DNA of 5,017 bases, from the NCBI GenBank assembly GCA_031553415.1, contig JAVBLO010000024.1, positions 1-5,017 on the forward strand. Reading direction: 5' to 3'. The notes below the pieces were generated by a model, which worked only from the letters and a program-made list of their open reading frames with translations, did no database searches and was not told where the DNA came from. This DNA comes from JAIRVZ01 sp031553415 (GTDB lineage: Bacteria > Bacteroidota > Bacteroidia > Bacteroidales > Azobacteroidaceae). Position numbers and translations under genes: made by a program. Position 1 is the first letter of the stretch, and the number at the start of each line of letters is the position of its first letter. Of this stretch, positions 1 to 4,880 are shown piece after piece.

Positions 1-1
1 G

Positions 2-580
2 GAAGTCTTTTTGGCATTAGCCAACGATGCCGCCACTATCTGTAACCAATACAGTTGGAATCTAGATGAAATGGCCCTATCCCAATATTTGAACCAATCC
101 GGTCGTGTTACCAATCCCCAGGGAAAATTAAAACAAATGTTATCGATATACAAATTACAACCCGGCAAACCCGCCCCAACACTCGTAGGGGCGGAATATT
201 TTCCGACCGAAATGGAAAATAAAAACGAAACCGGAATACGGGCGCAAAATATTGCGTCCCAACGGCGATTGATAATATTTTACGAATCGGGTTGCAACAG
301 TTGTGACAATGAAATGAACCAGTTGGTTGGTAATTATCCGGTATTAAAAGAAAAAGGTATTGAAGTCATCAGCATTGCCGCAGATAACGACAAAACCATT
401 TATGAAAATACTGCAAATCAATTCCCCTGGCCGGAAAAACTATGTGATTTCAAAGGGTTTGAAGGAGAGAATTTCAAAAACTATGGAGTAATTGGAACAC
501 CAACCATCTATGTAATAAATGAAAAAGGCATTATACAAGGGAAATATGCCAGGCTTGTTGATACAGGAGTATTAAACTGA
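2..580 (+). CDS. Thioredoxin-fold (TlpA/ResA-like) protein, 5' truncated by the window edge
   Basis: The frame is open from the first bases and ends at TGA 578-580, so this is the C-terminal 192 residues of a longer protein; the TTG at 11 is probably internal. The second half is a thioredoxin-like domain: a lead-in with LQPGKPAP, a beta strand RLIIFYES, the redox motif CNSC (codons at 292-303), a second strand EVISIAAD, and the cis-proline stretch GTPTIYVI (proline codon 500-502). These are hallmarks of the TlpA/ResA/AhpC-TSA group, which in Bacteroidetes are usually exported or lipid-anchored thiol-disulfide oxidoreductases. The helical segment before the domain fits the longer Bacteroidetes members. 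Any signal peptide lies outside the window. The gene is separated from the atp operon by a terminator and a mobile-element scar, so it is unlikely to be co-transcribed with it. The fold is well supported; the substrate is unknown. Confidence 0.8.
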   Translation, partial: EVFLALANDAATICNQYSWNLDEMALSQYLNQSGRVTNPQGKLKQMLSIYKLQPGKPAPTLVGAEYFPTEMENKNETGIRAQNIASQRRLIIFYESGCNSCDNEMNQLVGNYPVLKEKGIEVISIAADNDKTIYENTANQFPWPEKLCDFKGFEGENFKNYGVIGTPTIYVINEKGIIQGKYARLVDTGVLN

Positions 581-730
581 TTCAAGGTATCCTGCCATTA
601 TAATAATTATCATACTCATGAACAAAACCTGTATGCCAATGCTTGTTTTCGGAAACGATGTTGGGCGCTTCTAAATGAAGTTTTGATTGCATCGGGGAGA
701 GACATTGATTGCTTCTTGATGAGCCTTTCA
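581..730. other. Non-coding spacer after the thioredoxin-like gene
   Basis: No convincing gene was found on either strand. The one notable item is the direct repeat GGAGAGACA at 696-704 and again at 740-748, the second copy lying inside the terminator stem. The earlier copy belongs to CGGGGAG (693-699), which is complementary to CTCCCCG (734-740) and could compete with the terminator hairpin. Confidence 0.5.
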
Positions 731-773
731 TCGCTCCCCGGAGAGACAAATGTTTCTCTGGGGAGCGGTTTTT
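731..773 (+). terminator. Strong rho-independent-type terminator
   Basis: The arms 732-746 and 753-767 pair over 15 positions without a bulge, including two G-T wobbles; eight consecutive Watson-Crick pairs at the base join CGCTCCCC to GGGGAGCG. The loop is CAAATG (747-752), and a further T731-G768 wobble is possible. Five T follow at 769-773. It lies 150 bases after the thioredoxin-like stop codon and probably ends that transcript. The intron fragment starts two bases after the T-tract. Confidence 0.8.
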
Positions 774-774
774 A

Positions 775-886
775 GTTCGCCCAGCATGGGTATATTCTAA
801 TGGGTGCAAGTTCCTCACACACCCTGATAGTGGGAAGTGTTAGCCAAAGCTAAGGGTGTCCATTGCGAGATGGAATCTGAAGGAAG
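775..886 (+). mobile_element. Group II intron, 5' fragment (part of domain I only)
   Basis: The segment begins GTTCGCCCAGCATGGG, close to the GUGCGCCCAG start of a common family of bacterial group II introns; the third base is T where the consensus has G. It continues with other recognisable domain I stretches, including GGGTGCAAGTTCC at 802-814, AGCCAAAGCTAAGGGTGTCC at 842-861, and GCGAG followed by GGAATCTGAAGGAAG at 865-885. The match stops there: the GGAGGCAAA-type continuation, the reverse transcriptase ORF and domains V and VI are absent. It is therefore a dead remnant that cannot splice. The right boundary is uncertain by a few bases. The 5' end lies immediately after a terminator T-tract in the same orientation, a site type known to be used by group IIC introns and some others. 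The intron class was not settled. Identification rests on remembered family sequence. Confidence 0.75.
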
Positions 887-942
887 GTGTCATTGTTTAA
901 TTCTGTTGCCAATGCACTCTCTACTAAAGCGTACTTCAACAT
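886..942 (-). pseudogene. 5' relic of a leftward gene (MLKYALVE... start), probably HU/IHF-like DNA-binding family
   Basis: Reading leftward from ATG at 942-940 gives MLKYALVESALATELNNDT, after which the frame enters the intron fragment and stops at 852-850. The opening MLKYALVE resembles the N-terminus of Bacteroidetes HU/IHF-like DNA-binding proteins (around 200-250 residues, often beginning MLKYALVEN). Only about 19 codons remain before the junction at ~886, so most of the gene has been lost. A leftward -7-like element (TACTTTTG, 1024-1017) lies 75 bases upstream of this ATG, in the right orientation for a Bacteroidetes promoter. The short length makes the family call tentative; the match is from memory and could be chance. 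Confidence 0.35.
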
Positions 943-1016
943 AAAATTCAAATTTAAAAGGTTTATGAATGAAAAGGATAACAAAAACATTTGCAAATAT
1001 TTATTGATTGTGGCTG

Positions 1017-1024
1017 CAAAAGTA
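1017..1024 (-). promoter_or_regulatory. Candidate leftward -7 element for the truncated gene
   Basis: On the minus strand the bases read TACTTTTG, matching the Bacteroidetes -7 consensus TAnnTTTG, followed by CAGCC as is often seen after this element. No clear TTTG is found at the expected -33 distance, so it may be weak, decayed or spurious. If active it would drive transcription leftward through the gene relic and into the intron scar. Confidence 0.3.
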
Positions 1025-1093
1025 GAAAGGGAAATCCGGAAAAGGCTACCATTTTGTACAAAACAGGTGAAATTTCATCATCTGGAATTTTGT

Positions 1094-1109
1094 TTAATTC
1101 AAGAATTAA
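1094..1109. promoter_or_regulatory. 16-bp palindrome abutting the atp promoter, possible operator
   Basis: TTAATTC and GAATTAA are perfect inverted 7-mers around a central AA, ending two bases before the -33 TTTG of the rightward promoter. A second perfect palindrome, TGAAATTTCA, lies at 1068-1077. The position fits an upstream activator or repressor site, but A/T-rich palindromes arise easily by chance and no regulator is recognised. Confidence 0.3.
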
Positions 1110-1111
1110 GT

Positions 1112-1143
1112 TTTGTTTTTATCAATCTGAAATCTTATCTTTG
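1112..1143 (+). promoter_or_regulatory. Bacteroidetes-type promoter of the atp operon
   Basis: TTTG at 1112-1115 (-33 element) and TATCTTTG at 1136-1143 (-7 element, consensus TAnnTTTG) are separated by 20 bases, the usual spacing for the Bacteroidetes primary sigma factor. Transcription should start around 1150, giving an A/T-rich leader of about 50 nt before the atpD start codon. There is no Shine-Dalgarno sequence in that leader, as is normal for this phylum. No other equally good promoter was seen inside the operon. Confidence 0.7.
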
Positions 1144-1201
1144 CTGCGTTTTATTTTAAAACAATACTGACATTTTATATAAAAAATCATAAATTCAAAT
1201 C

Positions 1202-2716
1202 ATGTCCGCAAAAACAGGATATATTTCTCAGGTGATTGGCCCCGTTGTTGACGTGTCATACGACATAACCGGCGATCGCAAACTGCCTGAGATAAATGAG
1301 GCATTGAAAGTTGTCCGTAAAGATGGTAAAAACCTCATTCTGGAGGTACAACAACACATTGGGGAGAGTACAGTTCGTACGGTTGCCATGGATTCTACCG
1401 ATGGTATCAGGCGGGGAATGTCGGCTGAAAGTCTCGGACAACCAATTTCCATGCCTGTTGGTGATCAGGTAAAAGGACGGATATTAAACGTAATCGGTGA
1501 AACAATCGACGGAATGAAAACCGTGGATTATAACAGCCCTGCACCTATCCACAGGGAAGCGCCCAAATTTGAAGACCTTTCTACTTCAACAGAAGTGCTT
1601 TTTACCGGAATCAAGGTCGTAGACCTTCTGGCTCCTTATTTAAAAGGAGGAAAAACCGGATTGTTCGGTGGCGCCGGAGTGGGGAAAACCGTGTTGATCA
1701 TGGAATTGATTAATAATATTGCTAAAAAACATAACGGATATTCTATTTTCGCCGGGGTAGGAGAGCGTACCCGTGAAGGGAACGACTTGCTTCGTGAAAT
1801 GATTGAATCGGGTGTTATTCGTTATGGTGAAGAATTTAAAAAAGAAATGGAACAAGGCAATTGGGATTTGTCTAAAATTGATTATGAAGAATTGGCAAAA
1901 TCTCAGGCTACATTAGTATACGGACAGATGAACGAGCCTCCCGGAGCACGTGCCGATGTTGCACTTTCGGGTTTGACCATTGCAGAATCATTCCGCGATA
2001 TGGCGGGAGAAGGTGGTCGTGATATTCTTTTCTTTATTGATAATATCTTCCGGTTTACACAAGCTGGTTCCGAAGTATCCGCACTTTTAGGACGCATGCC
2101 TTCGGCGGTAGGTTATCAACCGACTTTGGCTACTGAAATGGGTAGGATGCAGGAACGTATTACTTCTACCAAAGGAGGTTCCATTACCTCTATTCAAGCT
2201 GTATATGTGCCCGCTGACGATTTGACCGACCCTGCGCCGGCAACAACATTCTCATTCTTAGATGCCACAACCGTATTAGATCGTAAGATTTCCGAGTTGG
2301 GGATTTATCCGGCAGTAGATCCGCTGAGTTCCACATCGCGTGTACTTGATCCAAACATTATCGGTTTGGAGCATTACAATACAGCACAAAGAGTTAAGCA
2401 ATTATTGCAACACTATAAAGAATTACAGGATATTATCTCCATCTTGGGTATGGATGAACTATCGGATGAAGATAAGGTTTCTGTAAACCGTGCCCGCAGG
2501 GTACAGCGTTTCCTTTCCCAACCATTTTTCATGGCAGAAGCATTTTCCGGAGTTCCCGGAGTAATGGTTTCCATCGAAGATACTATCAAAGGCTTCAATA
2601 TGATTATGGATGGAGAAGTGGATGATTTGCCCGAACAAGCTTTCTTAAATGTCGGAACCATCGAAGACGTGAAAGCCAAGGCAGAGAAATTGTTGAAAAT
2701 GAATCAGGAGAATTAA
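1202..2716 (+). CDS. atpD: F1Fo ATP synthase subunit beta
   Basis: This is the catalytic subunit of F1 (EC 7.1.2.2), facing the cytoplasm, which makes ATP from ADP and phosphate as the central stalk turns. The 504-residue product is complete. It has the N-terminal beta-barrel (about 1-80), the Walker A loop GGAGVGKT at 156-163, the catalytic glutamate E188 within GERTREG, the Walker B strand ILFFID ending at D280, the alpha/beta family signature PAVDPLSSTS at 370-379, and the DELSDED loop at 418-424 that couples to the gamma subunit. Compared with the ~460-residue E. coli protein, it has extra charged residues at about 207-235 (between ESGVI and TLVYGQMNEPPGAR), as in other Bacteroidetes beta subunits. 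ATG 1202 is the natural start: the protein begins at the family's usual position, about 50 nt after the predicted transcription start. It is the first gene of the operon. Confidence 0.98.
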   Translation: MSAKTGYISQVIGPVVDVSYDITGDRKLPEINEALKVVRKDGKNLILEVQQHIGESTVRTVAMDSTDGIRRGMSAESLGQPISMPVGDQVKGRILNVIGETIDGMKTVDYNSPAPIHREAPKFEDLSTSTEVLFTGIKVVDLLAPYLKGGKTGLFGGAGVGKTVLIMELINNIAKKHNGYSIFAGVGERTREGNDLLREMIESGVIRYGEEFKKEMEQGNWDLSKIDYEELAKSQATLVYGQMNEPPGARADVALSGLTIAESFRDMAGEGGRDILFFIDNIFRFTQAGSEVSALLGRMPSAVGYQPTLATEMGRMQERITSTKGGSITSIQAVYVPADDLTDPAPATTFSFLDATTVLDRKISELGIYPAVDPLSSTSRVLDPNIIGLEHYNTAQRVKQLLQHYKELQDIISILGMDELSDEDKVSVNRARRVQRFLSQPFFMAEAFSGVPGVMVSIEDTIKGFNMIMDGEVDDLPEQAFLNVGTIEDVKAKAEKLLKMNQEN

Positions 2717-2791
2717 AAATGAAAAATGAAAAATTAAAAATTAATTGCATCTGGCTTTCATTTTTAATTTTTCATTTTTAATTTTTCATTT
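2717..2791. repeat. 7-bp-periodic A/T palindrome between atpD and atpC
   Basis: The left arm carries TGAAAAA twice and then TTAAAAA (2720-2740). The right arm is a 14-bp unit, ATTTTTAATTTTTC, at 2760-2773 repeated exactly at 2774-2787, followed by ATTT up to the atpC start codon. Trinucleotides TGA/TTA on the left (2720, 2727, 2734, 2741) and TCA/TAA on the right (2758, 2765, 2772, 2779, 2786) recur exactly every 7 bases. Positions 2722-2741 and 2760-2779 form a perfect 20-bp inverted repeat with an 18-base spacer, so the mRNA could form a long A-U hairpin just before atpC. Its function is unknown. Confidence 0.85.
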
Positions 2792-3031
2792 ATGAAATTA
2801 AACATCATTTCACCGGAGAAAATATTGTTTTCAGGCGAGGTAAATGCAGTTACTTTACCCGGAACCATGGGTAGTTTTACCATATTGGATAATCATGCCC
2901 CAATCATTTCTTCGCTTCAAAAAGGTATTTTGAGCTATTGTTGTGATGAAGAGGATGGTGAGATAGAGCTCCAAATCGAAGGAGGCTTTGTGGAAGGAAA
3001 GCAAAATGAAGTGAATGTCTGCATAGATTGA
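2792..3031 (+). CDS. atpC: F1Fo ATP synthase subunit epsilon, short form
   Basis: Epsilon sits at the foot of the F1 central stalk, joining gamma to the c-ring. The 79 residues match only the N-terminal beta-sandwich domain: it opens MKLNIISPEKILFSGEV, has the core TLPGTMGSFTILDNHAPI and ends in the GGFVEGKQNEVNVCID strands. The C-terminal two-helix domain of the ~135-residue E. coli protein is absent, and the stop is followed directly by the next gene, so this is not a frameshift; short epsilon subunits are usual in Bacteroidetes. Inference: inhibition by an extended epsilon C-terminus cannot operate here. It follows atpD after a 75-base repeat-filled spacer, and the next gene starts 4 bases after its stop. 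Confidence 0.95.
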   Translation: MKLNIISPEKILFSGEVNAVTLPGTMGSFTILDNHAPIISSLQKGILSYCCDEEDGEIELQIEGGFVEGKQNEVNVCID

Positions 3032-3035
3032 AGAT

Positions 3036-3452
3036 ATGGATTTTTTCAAAGCAAAATATATCACATTTCTTATATCATTTTTATTGATTCTGGGTGCGGG
3101 AATCGGGGCTTTGTTATATTATGTGTTTCCCCAGTTTTATCCGCAGTGGTATATATTGATTTTGATATATTTCTTATTTGTCGAAGTTGTCATCATTTAT
3201 ATAATTGATGCAGGCAGTAAGAAATTAGACCAAAGAAAACTGGTAAATTTATATATGTCGACCCGGGTAGGTAAAGTAATTTTGTCGCTCGTTTTTATAG
3301 GGGTATACTCTCTTGCCGTGAAAACCGGCATCAAAAATTTTGCACTGGTTTTTATGTTGTTTTATTTGTTTTCGATTGCTTTCGAAACATGGTATTTTAT
3401 CAACATAGAACGGCGGATTAAAGCAAAAAATGAAAAACATGAATCTATTTAA
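3036..3452 (+). CDS. Four-helix membrane protein in the ATP synthase operon, AtpI-like by position
   Basis: The 138-residue protein has four predicted membrane helices, at about 8-30, 38-57, 79-97 and 101-123, a basic loop between helices 2 and 3 (GSKKLDQRKLV), and a charged C-terminal tail (ERRIKAKNEKHE). There is no signal peptide cleavage site and no enzymatic motif. It starts 4 bases after atpC and its last 23 bases overlap the start of atpB, so it is translationally tied to the synthase genes. In other bacteria, a small membrane protein just before atpB is AtpI, which helps assemble the c-ring and may aid Mg2+ supply. Bacteroidetes commonly carry an unnamed gene here. Sequence similarity to AtpI was not evident by eye, so the role in Fo assembly is inferred from position and topology only. 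Confidence 0.85.
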   Translation: MDFFKAKYITFLISFLLILGAGIGALLYYVFPQFYPQWYILILIYFLFVEVVIIYIIDAGSKKLDQRKLVNLYMSTRVGKVILSLVFIGVYSLAVKTGIKNFALVFMLFYLFSIAFETWYFINIERRIKAKNEKHESI

Positions 3453-4509
3453 GAATATATTAAAATATACACTTTTCCTGTTTTTCCTGTTGAATGTTCA
3501 ATTAGGATTTGCTTCCGGAGATGGCGGACTGAATGTTCGTGAATCTATCCTGGAACATTTGGCTGATTCTTATGAATGGCATATTACATCTATCGGGGAA
3601 AAACACATCTCTATTCCATTGCCCGTTATTGTGAGAGGGCAATACAGCGGCTGGCATACATTCCTGTCTTCCAGGTTTGATCATGGACATGCCGAGTATA
3701 AAGGTTTTTTCATTTCAGACGAAGGACATTTTAAAGGAAAAATTGTAGAAAGGGATAATGTTGGCCGGGAAACCAGACCATTGGATATTTCCATTACAAA
3801 GAACTCTTTTGCTCTTTTGCTTAATTCCGCATTACTGATTTGCCTTGTTATGTATGTTGCCCGTTGGTACAAGAGAAAAAACGAAAATAAAAATTATAAA
3901 GTTCCCAAAGGCTTTGTTGCACTTATGGAAATGTTTATTATGAATGTTAATGATGAGCTTATCAAACCTTGTATCGGAAAAGATTACAAAAAGTTTGCAC
4001 CATATTTACTTACAGTATTCTTCTTTATATTTTTCAATAACCTCATGGGGTTAATCCCATTTTTTCCCGGTAGCGCTAATGTAACCGGAAACATTACGGT
4101 TACACTTGTTCTGGCCTTGTTTACATTTGCAATTGTCAATTTATTCGGAACAAAAGAATATTGGAAAGAAATATTCTGGCCGGAAGTACCTACCTGGTTA
4201 AAAGTTCCGGTTCCTATTATGCCTGCTATTGAAGTTGTGGGAATGTTTACAAAACCATTTGCATTGATGATTCGTCTTTTTGCCAATATTTTGGCAGGAC
4301 ACTCTATAGTATTGGGACTGACATTTTTGATTTTTGTAACGGTTAAATTAGGACCAGCACTTAATTCAACCATGACAGTCGTATCCATACTCTTATCCGT
4401 ATTTATCAGTTTTGTAGAATTACTGGTTGCATACATACAAGCGTATGTATTCACAATGCTTTCGGCAGTATTTATCGGATTGGCAAGAGTGGAAGGACAC
4501 CAGCATTAG
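3430..4509 (+). CDS. atpB: F1Fo ATP synthase subunit a, with signal peptide and extracytoplasmic N-terminal domain
   Basis: Subunit a forms the two half-channels through which protons reach the c-ring. The 359-residue protein is about 90 residues longer than the E. coli one. It begins with a hydrophobic signal segment (to about residue 28, ending GFAS), followed by a hydrophilic domain of roughly 95 residues expected outside the cytoplasmic membrane, then membrane helices from about 126. Conserved parts follow: PYLLTVFFFIFFNNLMGLIP (191-210); the essential channel arginine R282 in MIRLFANILAGH (E. coli R210); H291 at the E. coli E219 position; E330 at the H245 position; and Q337 at Q252. The His/Glu pair is thus swapped relative to E. 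coli, as in many bacteria and mitochondria. ATG 3430 or 3439 could be the start; both keep the signal segment and overlap the previous gene. Confidence 0.96.
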   Translation: MKNMNLFKNILKYTLFLFFLLNVQLGFASGDGGLNVRESILEHLADSYEWHITSIGEKHISIPLPVIVRGQYSGWHTFLSSRFDHGHAEYKGFFISDEGHFKGKIVERDNVGRETRPLDISITKNSFALLLNSALLICLVMYVARWYKRKNENKNYKVPKGFVALMEMFIMNVNDELIKPCIGKDYKKFAPYLLTVFFFIFFNNLMGLIPFFPGSANVTGNITVTLVLALFTFAIVNLFGTKEYWKEIFWPEVPTWLKVPVPIMPAIEVVGMFTKPFALMIRLFANILAGHSIVLGLTFLIFVTVKLGPALNSTMTVVSILLSVFISFVELLVAYIQAYVFTMLSAVFIGLARVEGHQH

Positions 4510-4518
4510 AATGATGGG

Positions 4519-4576
4519 AGTAGGGAATTGTGAGAAGTGAACAATATCTCACAACTCACTATTCACAACTTACTAT
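4519..4576. repeat. 7-bp-periodic palindromic repeat between atpB and atpE
   Basis: A 14-bp unit TCACAACTCACTAT (4549-4562) is repeated with one change at 4563-4576, and TCA recurs at 4549, 4556 and 4563, with TTA at 4570. On the left, TGAGAAG (4531-4537) and TGAACAA (4538-4544) follow the same 7-base rhythm in complementary sense. TTGTGAGA (4528-4535) pairs perfectly with TCTCACAA (4547-4554) across an 11-base loop, and a longer imperfect pairing of 4529-4540 with 4556-4567 is possible. It resembles the element after atpD in design but not in base composition. It lies about 30 bases before atpE. Confidence 0.75.
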
Positions 4577-4608
4577 AGGAATATTAACAACTTAAAATAC
4601 AAAGAATT

Positions 4609-4857
4609 ATGTTACTTTCAATTTTATTACAAGCAGTAGCAGCAACAGAATTGGGAAAATTAGGAGCTGCAATTGGCGCAGGATTAGCTGCAATTGGCGC
4701 AGGTATCGGTATCGGTAGAATCGGTGGTTCGGCTATGGATGGCATTGCCAGACAACCCGAAGCGGGAGGCGATATCCGTATGTCGATGATTATTGCTGCC
4801 GCCCTTGTAGAAGGTGTTGCCCTTTTTGCTGTTGTAGTTTGCGGATTCATCCTTTAA
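4609..4857 (+). CDS. atpE: F1Fo ATP synthase subunit c (rotor ring)
   Basis: This is the proteolipid whose oligomeric ring rotates as protons bind and leave. The 82 residues form the expected hairpin of two membrane helices: a glycine-rich first helix (GAAIGAGLAAIGAGIGIG), the polar loop ARQPEAGGDIR that contacts gamma and epsilon, and a second helix with the ion-binding glutamate E68 in ALVEGVALFAVV. Aligned through the RQPE loop with the Na+-binding Ilyobacter tartaricus subunit, the Gln32 position is I35 and the Ser66 position is G69, so the usual Na+ ligands are missing and the ring is predicted to use H+. ATG 4609 gives the family's normal N-terminus. It is the last synthase gene in the window; atpF would be expected next but an insertion sequence follows. 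Confidence 0.97.
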   Translation: MLLSILLQAVAATELGKLGAAIGAGLAAIGAGIGIGRIGGSAMDGIARQPEAGGDIRMSMIIAAALVEGVALFAVVVCGFIL

Positions 4858-4880
4858 AATGAACAATGAAAAATTAAAAT
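4858..4880. repeat. Half of a 7-bp-periodic repeat after atpE
   Basis: TGAACAA (4860-4866), TGAAAAA (4867-4873) and TTAAAAT (4874-4880) match the left arm of the element after atpD (2720-2740) at 19 of 21 positions. No complementary right arm follows within the window; the sequence changes character at about 4881 and the transposase gene begins at 4939. The element was probably split by the insertion sequence, or always had one arm. Confidence 0.55.

Noticed and set aside
11..13. TTG as the true start of the thioredoxin-like gene
   Set aside because: The frame is open to the window edge and the residues before the redoxin domain look like the continuation of a longer exported protein, so the start most likely lies to the left.
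582..818. Leftward 78-codon ORF converging on the thioredoxin-like gene
   Set aside because: It crosses the terminator hairpin and the intron 5' end, so its N-terminal half is translated from those elements. The remaining part shows no family I recognise and has no start signal of its own; a decayed gene end cannot be fully excluded.
887..1159. Rightward 90-codon ORF beginning with GTG after the intron stub
   Set aside because: It starts at the intron junction, runs antisense over the gene relic, and its 3' end contains the atp promoter. The product is Phe/Lys-rich with no recognisable motif, as expected of an A/T-rich spacer read by chance.
581..1201. A tRNA, riboswitch or CRISPR in the long spacer before atpD
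   Set aside because: No cloverleaf, no known riboswitch core and no spaced direct repeats were seen; the structured parts are explained by the terminator and the group II intron fragment.
2722..2779. The atpD-atpC hairpin as a terminator
   Set aside because: The stem is entirely A/T, it is followed at once by atpC within a conserved operon, and its 7-bp repeat structure fits a repeat element better than a terminator.
3984..4454. Leftward 156-codon ORF inside atpB
   Set aside because: It lies wholly antisense to conserved transmembrane sequence of subunit a, including the R282 region, and has no promoter or recognisable domain.
4584..4850. Leftward 88-codon ORF antisense to atpE
   Set aside because: Its Ala/Pro/Ile-rich product is the complement of the Gly/Ala-rich c-subunit helices; atpE is the evident gene.
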